DNA of 31,241 nucleotides from Dehalococcoidia bacterium (GTDB taxonomy: Bacteria; Chloroflexota; Dehalococcoidia; Dehalococcoidales; Fen-1064): the NCBI GenBank assembly GCA_003153955.1, contig PMCB01000134.1:9779-41019 (forward strand). The letters are read 5' to 3'. Shown in pieces: positions 1-6,892 of the stretch. The translations under genes and the position numbers were made by a program. Position 1 is the first letter of the stretch, and each line of letters begins with the position of its first letter. The notes below the pieces were generated by a model. It did no database searches. It was not told where the DNA came from and saw nothing but the letters and a program-made list of their open reading frames with translations.

Positions 1-141
1 TTTATTATATAACAATTCGCATTAATTTGTAAAACCGGCATGCGTGGGACAGCCTGCAATATATTTTTTATGTCAAGTATCCGATATTCCCAGAAAACAC
101 ATTGGTTTGCGGTCTCCGGGTAACAAATTTTTTTTACCCTC

Positions 142-170
142 TTGACAAATGCAGACTAATGTAATATATT
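142..170 (+). promoter_or_regulatory. Sigma-70 promoter for the membrane protein/Xre pair
   Basis: A perfect -35 TTGACA (142-147) is followed after 17 nt by TATATT (165-170), one mismatch from consensus. Transcription would start near 177, giving a leader of about 48 nt before the ATG at 225. The surrounding AT-rich sequence holds no other convincing element. The Xre-type regulator encoded downstream could bind here, but no clear palindrome was identified. Confidence 0.75.
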
Positions 171-224
171 TATCACATAATATAATATTTATATCACTTT
201 TTAACCGAGTAACGGGGGAGACGG

Positions 225-707
225 ATGAACAGGGATTTTTTAGTATTTGTGCCGAATATCATACTTCTAATACTGTTTATCATTTATCTCTGGCTCTGGC
301 GCCGCCGCGCGCTGAAAGAATTTGACTGGGTTACTTTCGGCTGCATCATCCTTGGTATATCTCTGCTGACTACAGTGATTTTGCTGATTCTGAAGAATCA
401 TCCGGCGGCCGGCCCCGTTCAAATATTGCTGATCGCCGTGCCGACCCTGGTATTTGTGCTTTTTCTGCTCTTCCTCACGCGCATTGTGAAAGTGGAAAAA
501 GTGCAATCAAAGTTTCATCTTGATGAAAGGATAAACGAAATCAATGCCAAAAGCGCCAGAAACGCGCTGATCGCGGTTTACCTCGGGGTTTTAATTAATA
601 TCCTTATTTATTCCTCGATCAGCACCGAGCTGCTGCTGGAAATAATCGGCGTCAGTCTGGCGGTTTACCTGGCTTCGCTCGCCATTTATTATTATCGAAC
701 TTTTTAA
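225..707 (+). CDS. Small integral membrane protein, DUF2178-like
   Basis: The 160-residue protein has about five predicted membrane segments, near residues 6-25, 36-55, 64-85, 112-130 and 137-157. A short charged cytosolic loop around residues 99-113 contains DERINEINAKSARNA. A loop of this DER...I..K..RNA type, paired with an adjacent small HTH regulator, is what I associate with the DUF2178 family of predicted membrane proteins; no catalytic role is known for it. A GGGGGAG Shine-Dalgarno sequence precedes the ATG. The regulator gene begins 22 nt downstream, so the two are probably co-transcribed. The membrane character is clear; the family name is inferred. Confidence 0.7.
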   Translation: MNRDFLVFVPNIILLILFIIYLWLWRRRALKEFDWVTFGCIILGISLLTTVILLILKNHPAAGPVQILLIAVPTLVFVLFLLFLTRIVKVEKVQSKFHLDERINEINAKSARNALIAVYLGVLINILIYSSISTELLLEIIGVSLAVYLASLAIYYYRTF

Positions 708-729
708 ATAAATATCCCGAAAGGCCGTC

Positions 730-975
730 ATGATAAAGATGAGAACCAGAATCAAAGAACTACGCGCCCGCTATGAATTAACGCAGGATGAACTGGCAGA
801 TATCGTGAATGTGAGCCGGCGCACGATGCTTTACCTGGAAAAAGGCAAGTACAACCCTTCGCTGTTCCTGGCCTATAAAGTGGCCAAGTCATTGCATTCC
901 ACGATTGAGGAAGTGTTCATAATCGAGGATGATGGAACCTCGAGCCCGGATGGGGACGCCCTTAACCTTGAGTAA
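730..975 (+). CDS. Xre-family helix-turn-helix regulator
   Basis: This 81-residue protein is almost entirely one HTH_3 (Cro/CI-type) DNA-binding domain. Residues 4-65 contain IKELRARYELTQDELAD as helices 1-2 and VSRRTMLYLEKGKYNPS as the recognition helix and following turn, then a helix ending VFIIEDD. The layout matches short YgzD/YozG-type regulators that sit beside membrane proteins. The start at 730 is preceded by GAAAGG (719-724) at 5 nt. A second in-frame ATG at 739 would leave the domain intact. It probably regulates its own operon with the membrane protein, and no ligand domain is present. Confidence 0.85.
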   Translation: MIKMRTRIKELRARYELTQDELADIVNVSRRTMLYLEKGKYNPSLFLAYKVAKSLHSTIEEVFIIEDDGTSSPDGDALNLE

Positions 976-1023
976 TGTCAGATATTAGAAATACAAAGTA
1001 GAAAGAGGAGGAATCTTATTTAA

Positions 1024-2112
1024 ATGGGAAAAATTAATGTAGCCATTATCGGTGTCGGAAATTGCGCATCTTCACTGGTACAGGGTGTCCATTACTACCG
1101 GAACGCCAAAGAAGACGAATTCGTGCCCGGCCTGATGCATGTCAACCTGGGCGGTTATCATATCAGCGATATTAACTTCGTCGCCGCCTTCGATATTGAC
1201 AAGAATAAAGTCGGTCTGGACCTGGCCGATGCCATTTACGCCAAACCGAATAATACCATCGTTTTTGATAAAGTCCCCAAGTCCGGTGTCACCGTTAACC
1301 GCGGCATGACCAACGACAGCCTGGGAAAATATCTCTCCGAGGTTATTGAAAAAGCCCCCGGCCCCACCGCCAACATCGTCAAAATCCTGAAAGATACCAA
1401 GACCGATGTCGTGCTGAATTATCTGCCCGTCGGTTCCGAAATGGCCACCAAGTGGTATGTCGAGCAAATCCTGAATGCCGGCTGCGCCATGGTCAACTGC
1501 ATCCCCGTCTTCATCGCCCGCCAGAAAGACTGGGGCGAAAGATTCGCCGAAAAAGGCCTGCCGATTATCGGTGACGATATCAAATCCCAGGTCGGCGCCA
1601 CCATCGTCCACCGCGTCCTGACCAATCTTTTCCGGGAGCGCGGCGTCAAGCTGGAGCGGACCTATCAATTGAACTTCGGCGGCAACACCGATTTCCTCAA
1701 TATGCTGGAAAGAGAAAGACTGGAATCCAAGAAGATTTCCAAGACCAATGCCGTTACCTCGCAGCTGGATTACACGCTGGATCCCGGGGACATTCATGTC
1801 GGCCCCAGCGACCATGTACCGTGGCTGCTCGACCGCAAATATTGCTACATCGATATGGAAGGGCGCACCTTCGGCGATGTACCGCTGAAACTCGAATTGA
1901 AACTGGAAGTCTGGGATAGTCCGAACTCCGCCGGTGTCGTCATCGATGCCATCCGCTGCTGCAAACTGGCACTGAACAAAGGAATCGGCGGACCGCTCGT
2001 CGGGCCTGCCTCTTACTTCATGAAATCACCGCCGGTCCAGTATACCGACGCCAAGGCTCATGCTGAGACGGAAAAGTTTATCAGCGAAAACGCCTTGAAC
2101 GCGAAAAAATGA
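1024..2112 (+). CDS. ino1: myo-inositol-3-phosphate synthase
   Basis: This enzyme converts glucose 6-phosphate to 1D-myo-inositol 3-phosphate using tightly bound NAD as a recycled cofactor. It is the first step toward phosphatidylinositol or other inositol solutes. The N-terminus has the Rossmann motif [10 protein letters not shown] (residues 9-18). The catalytic and dimer region contains [28 protein letters not shown] and [13 protein letters not shown], then [11 protein letters not shown]. Its 362 residues match the short actinobacterial/archaeal class rather than the larger eukaryotic form. A strong GAGGAGGAA Shine-Dalgarno sequence precedes the ATG. The 48-nt gap after the Xre gene has only a weak promoter candidate, so read-through from 142 is possible. 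No inositol monophosphatase gene is nearby. Confidence 0.95.
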   Translation: MGKINVAIIGVGNCASSLVQGVHYYRNAKEDEFVPGLMHVNLGGYHISDINFVAAFDIDKNKVGLDLADAIYAKPNNTIVFDKVPKSGVTVNRGMTNDSLGKYLSEVIEKAPGPTANIVKILKDTKTDVVLNYLPVGSEMATKWYVEQILNAGCAMVNCIPVFIARQKDWGERFAEKGLPIIGDDIKSQVGATIVHRVLTNLFRERGVKLERTYQLNFGGNTDFLNMLERERLESKKISKTNAVTSQLDYTLDPGDIHVGPSDHVPWLLDRKYCYIDMEGRTFGDVPLKLELKLEVWDSPNSAGVVIDAIRCCKLALNKGIGGPLVGPASYFMKSPPVQYTDAKAHAETEKFISENALNAKK

Positions 2113-2262
2113 ACAAAATCCAGACTGTGCTGAACCGGTAGCCTATTTTTATTATCCGGTTGAGTTATTTCAGCGGTGATTATTGTGTTGTTTTCGGCGC
2201 AAAACACCATTGCGGCCGATGAAAAGCCGGTATTTTAGGCTTGATTATTGAGTATTAGATTT

Positions 2263-2757
2263 CTAGCTGCTGGCTTTTTGGTTATAGAGATAAGACAGGT
2301 CATACCATCCGGTGGGGATTGCGTCCTTTTCACCGGCCGATAACGTAACAGCAGTGCAGGCACGCTGCGGGATAATTACGCATAATCTCAACGCGCCCAC
2401 AAAACCTTCGGGGAAACTGACCGTGATCGGCTGCTGCATGCCGCCCGCGCCCGGTAAATCCAATTGCCCGCGGTATATTTCCTGAACTAGCGAGTCTTTG
2501 TTAATCAATTCCACGGAGTATTCGTCATGCCATGGTTCACTTTTATTGGTGTTAATATTCAACATATATTGTGACCGCTCACCCGGCACACCCTCGCTGT
2601 CGCCGCTGATACTGATGCTTCTGCCCCCTTCAGCGAGATTATATGTAGAAGTAAAAGTATCAGGCGCCACAACCGGCGTTTTACGGCACCCGGGTATTAG
2701 CAGCGCCGGTAAAAGCAGTATACCGACTAAACTAATTACGATAATTTTCTTTTTCAT
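2263..2757 (-). CDS. Predicted lipoprotein of unknown function
   Basis: The 164-residue protein starts with a lipoprotein signal peptide: a KKK n-region, a hydrophobic stretch, then the lipobox LIPGC. This predicts lipidation of Cys24 and tethering outside the cytoplasmic membrane. The mature part is probably beta-rich, with a run such as GGRSISISGDSEG, and has two later cysteines in RLCVIIPQRACTA that could form a disulfide. I recognise no family. It is transcribed alone, convergent with ino1 and codirectional with the downstream tRNA gene. The antisense reading frame at 2498-2911 lacks any recognisable domain and is not called. Confidence 0.75.
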   Translation of the reverse strand: MKKKIIVISLVGILLLPALLIPGCRKTPVVAPDTFTSTYNLAEGGRSISISGDSEGVPGERSQYMLNINTNKSEPWHDEYSVELINKDSLVQEIYRGQLDLPGAGGMQQPITVSFPEGFVGALRLCVIIPQRACTAVTLSAGEKDAIPTGWYDLSYLYNQKASS

Positions 2758-2771
2758 ATCAAACCCTGATT

Positions 2772-2800
2772 ATTTTATCATAGTAAATTGTTTCCTACAA
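2772..2800 (-). promoter_or_regulatory. Promoter of the lipoprotein gene
   Basis: Read on the minus strand, TTGTAG (2800-2795) is separated by 17 nt from TAAAAT (2777-2772). The -10 is preceded by TG plus one base, the extended -10 form. Predicted transcription starts near 2765, a few bases from the ATG at 2757. Only a weak AGGG lies before that ATG. Confidence 0.5.
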
Positions 2801-2951
2801 AATCATTATTTATGCATTGGCAACACAGGACAATGCCGTTATTTGATAGAGTCATCTAAAATCCTGACGGAAAAACCGGAAATTGTTTGGTACTTGATAC
2901 TTGATTATTGAAATTTGGGCGGGGACGGGTTAAAAGTGGAGGGAAAAATGT

Positions 2952-3029
<78 letters not shown>

Positions 3030-3041
3030 AATACATCCGTT

Positions 3042-3050
3042 ATTATAACA
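3042..3050 (-). promoter_or_regulatory. Extended -10 promoter for tRNA-Ala
   Basis: On the minus strand TGTTATAAT is a perfect TATAAT with the extended TG motif. It ends 12 nt before the tRNA 5' end. The -35 region is poor (best TTAATT at 18 nt), as is common for extended -10 promoters. The short distance implies a precursor with only a few leader bases. Confidence 0.65.
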
Positions 3051-3108
3051 TACATCGCGACAGTAAATTAAGCCTGTCGGCCAGTATAAAGACTATACTA
3101 ACGGGTTC

Positions 3109-3137
3109 TTGACATTATGCCCCGTTGAACATACAAT
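3109..3137 (+). promoter_or_regulatory. Strong promoter for the zinc-finger gene
   Basis: A perfect TTGACA (3109-3114), a 17-nt spacer and TACAAT (3132-3137) form a near-consensus sigma-70 promoter. The inverted repeat AACGGG (3100-3105)/CCCGTT (3121-3126) brackets the -35 box and could be an operator. Confidence 0.75.
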
Positions 3138-3165
3138 CTAGGTTAGGCAAGTAGAGGTAAGAGAA

Positions 3166-3579
3166 ATGATATGTCCTGTCTGCAATAAGGATATGTTCGT
3201 CATCGAGTACAAACGGGTTGAACTGGACTACTGTCATATCTGTAAAGGCGCATGGTTCGATGCCGGCGAGATGGAATTGCTGCTGGAAACCGCCGGTTTA
3301 AAAGACGGCACCCAGGCGGTGCATGATGTCTTGAAATTACCCGAGGCTCACACCGCCGAAAAAAAACGCCGCTGCCCGATATGCGGCAAAAATATGAAGA
3401 AAGTTATCATCGGCGGTGAGAAAGGTGTAATGATCGATGCCTGCTTCCAGCACCACGGCCTTTGGTTCGACGGCGGTGAAGTGGCGGATTTGATGAAAAT
3501 AGTCTCAGAGCAAGCCGGCTGTAAAAAAGAGACCGAATCTGAAATTATGTGCTTTTTAAAGGACGTTTTCCAGGGCTGA
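3166..3579 (+). CDS. Tandem zf-TFIIB-type zinc-finger protein
   Basis: This 137-residue protein holds two copies of the bacterial zf-TFIIB (PF13453-type) zinc ribbon. Copy 1 near residues 1-40 has CPVC then CHICKGAWFDAGEMELL. Copy 2 near residues 64-110 has CPICGKNM then DACFQHHGLWFDGGEV. The W-F-D-x-G-E signature after the second zinc knuckle is diagnostic. In copy 2 the second knuckle reads C-x-x-H, so His may replace Cys. The family is widespread but has no settled biochemical role. A GAGGTAAGAG Shine-Dalgarno sequence precedes the start. Its position before lemA and the HtpX-like protease suggests a shared envelope-maintenance role, which is inference. Confidence 0.85.
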   Translation: MICPVCNKDMFVIEYKRVELDYCHICKGAWFDAGEMELLLETAGLKDGTQAVHDVLKLPEAHTAEKKRRCPICGKNMKKVIIGGEKGVMIDACFQHHGLWFDGGEVADLMKIVSEQAGCKKETESEIMCFLKDVFQG

Positions 3580-3613
3580 TTCAACTTATCGAACATTTAA
3601 TCATATAATTCGT

Positions 3614-3619
3614 TATAAT
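3614..3619 (+). promoter_or_regulatory. Possible -10 box before lemA
   Basis: A perfect TATAAT lies 22 nt upstream of the lemA ATG, but the best -35 (TCGAAC, 3589-3594) is weak and 19 nt away. lemA may therefore have its own promoter in addition to read-through from the zinc-finger gene. Confidence 0.4.
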
Positions 3620-3641
3620 AGGAACTAATGGAGGTGTGTAC

Positions 3642-4211
3642 ATGTGGATTCTCGTAGTAGTAATCGTAATTGTCGTACTCCTGTTGCTTTTCCTTTGGGG
3701 CTCCTACAACGGGCTGGTCAACGCACGGAACCAGGTCAAGAATGCTTGGGCACAAATCGATGTGCAGCTAAAACGGCGTTATGACCTCATCCCCAACCTG
3801 GTGGAAACAGTCAAAGGGTATAAGAATTTTGAACGGGACACGCTGGAAGCCGTCACCAAAGCCCGCACCGCGGCGCAAACCGCTTCCACTTCCGGCGATG
3901 TCGGGGCGCGCTCCGCAGCCGAAGGTGAATTATCCGGAGCTTTAAGCCGCCTGATGGTAGTCGTGGAAAAATATCCCGACCTGAAAGCCAACCAGAATTT
4001 TCTGGCTTTACAGGAAGAACTGACTTCAACCGAAAATAAAATCAGTTTCTCCCGCCAGGCTTACAACGACGAAGTACTTCAGTACAACAATAAAGTACAG
4101 CAATTCCCCGCGACCATCGTCGCCGGCATGTTTAACTTCAAGAAAGAGCAGGAATTCCTGCAGGCAACCACCGCGGATGTCGAAAGACAGGCACCCAAAG
4201 TCAGTTTCTAA
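3642..4211 (+). CDS. lemA: LemA family protein
   Basis: LemA proteins are anchored by one N-terminal membrane helix with the rest folded as a long helical bundle; their molecular role is unclear. The hydrophobic helix spans residues 2-19, followed by the family signature: YNGLVNARNQVKNAWAQIDV, then RRYDLIPNLVETVKGY. A YNDEVLQYNNKVQQFPA region and a FKKEQEF tail complete the bundle. I start at ATG 3642, not GTG 3636, because GGAGGT (3630-3635) abuts the GTG but sits 6 nt from the ATG. The 189-residue length is typical. The gene precedes an HtpX-type protease, a pairing common across bacteria. Confidence 0.93.
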   Translation: MWILVVVIVIVVLLLLFLWGSYNGLVNARNQVKNAWAQIDVQLKRRYDLIPNLVETVKGYKNFERDTLEAVTKARTAAQTASTSGDVGARSAAEGELSGALSRLMVVVEKYPDLKANQNFLALQEELTSTENKISFSRQAYNDEVLQYNNKVQQFPATIVAGMFNFKKEQEFLQATTADVERQAPKVSF

Positions 4212-4236
4212 AATTATTTATCGCGTTTTAAAAAAT

Positions 4237-4271
4237 AATTCCGGGTCCTTCCCCGTGAGGGGCCCGGAATT
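4237..4271. other. Strong hairpin between lemA and the htpX-like gene
   Basis: AATTCCGGG (4237-4245) pairs exactly with CCCGGAATT (4263-4271), and further inner pairs extend the stem around a C-rich loop. No T-run follows on the plus strand, so it is not a standard terminator for lemA. An A-rich stretch precedes it (4230-4236), so a T-tract would follow on the minus strand, where no gene needs it. It ends 16 nt before the protease start codon and could protect lemA mRNA or modulate translation of the next gene. Confidence 0.6.
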
Positions 4272-4287
4272 CTGATGGTATAGGGTT

Positions 4288-5523
4288 ATGTGGGAACAAA
4301 TAAGGGCTAATCGAACAAGGTCAATCATTCTGGTAGTGTTGATGGGCGCACTTTTGGTGTTCATCGGCTGGTTTATCGGCTTGGTTTTTGCTGCCAACGG
4401 TATCGCCGGACTGGTCATCGCGCTGATAATCTGGGGCATCATGACCCTTGTTGCCTACTTCCAGGGCGATAACATCTTGCTCTCGGTGGCCGGCGCGAAA
4501 AAGATTTCCCCTTCCGACCACCAGCAACTTTACGATGTGGTGGAAGAGATGAAAATCGCTTCCGGGCTGGAAAAGATGCCCGATATCTACATTATCGACG
4601 ACCCATCGCTGAATGCCTTTGCCACCGGGCGCGACCCGAATCATGCCGCGGTGTCCATCACTTCCGGTCTGCTGCAGAAACTGAACCGGGATGAATTGCA
4701 GGGCGTCATCGGGCATGAAATTTCCCACATTAAACACCGCGACGTTCTGCTGATGTCGATGTGCAGTGTACTGCTGGGCACAATCGTCATTCTTTCGTTT
4801 TACGCTTCCCGCATGATGATGTTCGGCGCGATTTTCGGCGGCGGAGGCGGTGGCGGACGGCGCGGCTCGTCTAAGAACAGCGGCGGGGGCGGGGGAGCAG
4901 CAATTATCATTCTCGTCCTGGCAATTTTACTGATGATTCTGGCCCCGCTTTTTGCGCAACTGATTTATTTCGCGATTTCCCGGAAACGGGAATATCTGGC
5001 TGATGCGTCTTCGGCACTATACACCCGGTATCCGGCAGGACTGGCCTCGGCCTTAGAGAAACTGGAGCAGTCAACCACACCGGTAAAAAACGCCACTCAG
5101 GCTACGGCGCCGATGTACATTGTCAACCCGTTCCGTAACAAATTGAATGTCAATAATCTGACCAGCACCCATCCGCCGCTTGAAGAGCGAATCCGCATTC
5201 TGCGCTCGATGGCGGGAGGTGCGGCTTACGCCAACTACGACCAGGCGTACCGTCAGGTGAAAAATACCAATAGCGGCATTATCTCTCCTCAAAGCGCGGC
5301 AGCAGCCGGCACGGTCGGTTTACGCGCGGCGGTGGCCGGCGGACCGGTGGAACCCCCGGTGGATGACAAAGTATCACGCACCCGTGACGTCAATGACATG
5401 ATGTACCGCATGAATGACTATAAGACAATTGAATGTGAATGCGGCGCTAAATTGAAAGTGCCGCCTTCCATGCAGGGTTCGATGATCAAATGCCCGCGCT
5501 GCGGGCGGGCGCATCAAGCATAA
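4288..5523 (+). CDS. htpX: HtpX-like M48 membrane zinc protease with C-terminal zinc ribbon
   Basis: This is an integral membrane metalloprotease of the M48B/HtpX type, which degrades misfolded membrane proteins. Two N-terminal helices (about 12-34 and 38-58) precede the catalytic region. HEISH (143-147) supplies two zinc ligands and the catalytic Glu, and Glu235 in KREYLADA is the probable third ligand. STHPPLEERI (293-302) is the usual C-terminal family motif. Two additions are unusual. A glycine-rich insert (183-203) lies between the later membrane helices. The tail, beyond the family's usual length of about 290, ends in a zinc ribbon with Cys383, Cys385, Cys402 and Cys405. It follows lemA at 76 nt, across a strong hairpin. 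No good Shine-Dalgarno sequence is seen. Confidence 0.92.
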   Translation: MWEQIRANRTRSIILVVLMGALLVFIGWFIGLVFAANGIAGLVIALIIWGIMTLVAYFQGDNILLSVAGAKKISPSDHQQLYDVVEEMKIASGLEKMPDIYIIDDPSLNAFATGRDPNHAAVSITSGLLQKLNRDELQGVIGHEISHIKHRDVLLMSMCSVLLGTIVILSFYASRMMMFGAIFGGGGGGGRRGSSKNSGGGGGAAIIILVLAILLMILAPLFAQLIYFAISRKREYLADASSALYTRYPAGLASALEKLEQSTTPVKNATQATAPMYIVNPFRNKLNVNNLTSTHPPLEERIRILRSMAGGAAYANYDQAYRQVKNTNSGIISPQSAAAAGTVGLRAAVAGGPVEPPVDDKVSRTRDVNDMMYRMNDYKTIECECGAKLKVPPSMQGSMIKCPRCGRAHQA

Positions 5524-5565
5524 TATCTGAAATACGAAAACCTAAATTCGAAATACCTATCTATT

Positions 5566-5832
5566 TGTCGTTGCCAGGAGTCAAAACCTATAGTCCCGAA
5601 CCTGTTGCGGGAGACGAAGCAATCTAAAATCCAGCCGTTCCGGACATTGGTTGCAAGCATCTGATTACACACATTCCCAACGATCCTTTATCTAAACCAT
5701 CCACTTACTCAGAATGAACTTCTACCGTTTCAGTTGATGCGGGATAATCCTCGAAAACAATAATTCCGGTTGCGGAATAATTTTAGATTGCAGCCACTTT
5801 ATTTGGGAATTAAGTAAGGTCTCGCAACGACA
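5566..5832. repeat. MITE-like inverted-repeat element, 267 bp
   Basis: The outer 9-bp terminal repeats are TGTCGTTGC (5566-5574) and GCAACGACA (5824-5832), exact reverse complements. Inner arms GCAATCTAAAAT (5619-5630) and ATTTTAGATTGC (5780-5791) form a second exact 12-bp match. A small internal hairpin ATTCCG-GTTG-CGGAAT precedes the inner right arm. No open reading frame fits inside. The left part contains GACGAAGCAATCT, which I recall from dispersed short repeats in many bacterial genomes. No clear target-site duplication is seen. Confidence 0.65.
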
Positions 5833-5874
5833 GTAGTATGAATTGTCATAGTCTCACCCCAAGCCCCTTCATTA

Positions 5875-5903
5875 TTGACTGGAATGCAATCTCGTGGTAT
5901 CAT
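5875..5903 (+). promoter_or_regulatory. Promoter of the udg-rnj-ftsK operon
   Basis: TTGACT (5875-5880), a 17-nt spacer and TATCAT (5898-5903) form a good promoter. TG at 5895-5896 adds the extended -10 motif. It lies just outside the MITE-like element and predicts a leader of about 40 nt. Confidence 0.7.
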
Positions 5904-5949
5904 AATCGAAAGTCGAAAGAGAATATATTTTACAGGTTGTTAAAAATAG

Positions 5950-6576
5950 ATGTCAGCACTGACTGACCTGAATACCGGGATTGCCCTTTGCCGACAGTGT
6001 GAGATTGTTAATACACGCACTAAATCTGTTCCCGGCGAGGGAGCGGAAAATGCTGAAATTATGTTTATCGGCGAAGCTCCGGGCTGGAATGAAGACCAGC
6101 AGGGGCGTCCTTTCATCGGAGCCGCGGGACAATTCCTGGATGAATTATTGGCCTCGATCAACCTTAAAAGAGCCGGTGTCTACATCGCCAATGTGATCAA
6201 GTGCCGCCCGCCGGAAAACCGCGACCCCCTCCCGACCGAGATCGCCAATTGCCAGAAATGGCTGGACCGGCAGATTGAATTGATTTCTCCCAAAATTATC
6301 GTTACTCTTGGAAGGTATTCAATGGCCAAGTTCTTCCCGGGGAAGACGATCAGTAAAATACACGGAACTTCCCAGACGCAGAACGGCATCATTTACTTTG
6401 CGATGTATCACCCCGCAGCAGCGCTGCATCAGGGTAACCTGCGACAGACATTGAAAGAAGATATGATGAAATTACCACCACTCCTGGCTCAGGCCAAAGC
6501 GCTAAAACAAAAAGCTGCGGAAGCGGAAGCACCGCCCAAACCGGAGCCGCCGGTGCAGCAATTGAGTATGTTTTAA
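5950..6576 (+). CDS. udg: Family 4 uracil-DNA glycosylase (4Fe-4S)
   Basis: This enzyme removes uracil from DNA to start base excision repair. Four cysteines positioned for the family 4 iron-sulfur cluster are Cys14, Cys17, Cys85 and Cys101. The first catalytic motif, GEAPGWNED, starts at residue 41, with GRPFIGAAGQ nearby. The second motif is HPAAAL, with His154. The core ends near residue 175, followed by a Pro/Ala-rich linker. The extreme C-terminus is QLSMF (204-208), close to the bacterial sliding-clamp consensus QL[SD]LF. The ATG at 5950 has only a weak Shine-Dalgarno sequence. It leads an apparent operon with the 95-residue gene 28 nt downstream, then rnj and ftsK. Confidence 0.95.
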   Translation: MSALTDLNTGIALCRQCEIVNTRTKSVPGEGAENAEIMFIGEAPGWNEDQQGRPFIGAAGQFLDELLASINLKRAGVYIANVIKCRPPENRDPLPTEIANCQKWLDRQIELISPKIIVTLGRYSMAKFFPGKTISKIHGTSQTQNGIIYFAMYHPAAALHQGNLRQTLKEDMMKLPPLLAQAKALKQKAAEAEAPPKPEPPVQQLSMF

Positions 6577-6604
6577 GTCTACCCTTCGGAAACCGGGAGG
6601 CATC

Positions 6605-6892
6605 ATGCCGGAAAAAGAAATCATCTCGCTCGACCAGGCGCAAATGGCCGCCGAAAGGTTTGTGGAAGCACAATTCAAAAATCTTAAAAAAATCGGTGTG
6701 GACAGAGTGAAACTCGGCTCCATCGGTTCGATTCTCATTTATGATATCGACGGGATTGCGACTATCGGCGGCGGTTTAATCAGCAAAGGAAACGACTTCC
6801 CGTTTAAAGTCCAGGTCTCGGCGGTTGACGGCACTATCGTCGGCTATGACTGGCAGAGAGCGGCAAATAAAACCTCACAGGATTCGAAATAA
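6605..6892 (+). CDS. Conserved-looking 95-residue protein coupled to RNase J
   Basis: I do not recognise this protein. It is soluble, with a helical N-terminal half (about 9-30) and a beta-rich C-terminal half. The latter, with FKVQVSAVDGTIVGYDWQ near residues 67-84, recalls a PepSY-like or cystatin-like sheet. No catalytic motif, cysteine or signal peptide is present. Coding status is supported by a GGGAGG Shine-Dalgarno sequence, operon position and the TAATG stop/start junction with rnj at 6890-6894, which predicts translational coupling. A link to RNase J or to the glycosylase is inference from context only. Confidence 0.75.
   Translation: MPEKEIISLDQAQMAAERFVEAQFKNLKKIGVDRVKLGSIGSILIYDIDGIATIGGGLISKGNDFPFKVQVSAVDGTIVGYDWQRAANKTSQDSK

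Larger units (their letters stand above)
5524..5949. other. Gene-free spacer with an inverted-repeat element and a promoter
   Basis: No coding region is supported in these 426 nt. The first 40 nt are AT-rich text of the GAAATACGAAA kind. Positions 5566-5832 are a MITE-like inverted-repeat element, annotated separately. The last part carries the promoter of the following operon. No transposase fragment is recognisable. Confidence 0.7.

Noticed and set aside
1072..1815. 247-codon open frame on the minus strand inside ino1
   Set aside because: It lies wholly antisense to a well-conserved enzyme, has low-complexity Gly/Asp/Val composition and shows no domain; it is a codon-bias shadow.
2133..2161. 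Possible terminator after ino1 (AACCGG/CCGGTT)
   Set aside because: Six-base stem with a 17-nt loop and no proper T-tract after the stem; too weak to call.
2498..2911. 137-codon plus-strand frame overlapping the lipoprotein gene
   Set aside because: No domain or Shine-Dalgarno sequence, and the minus-strand frame has a textbook lipoprotein signal and its own promoter.
3636..3641. GTG start for lemA
   Set aside because: The GGAGGT sequence directly abuts the GTG, while it is correctly spaced for the ATG at 3642.
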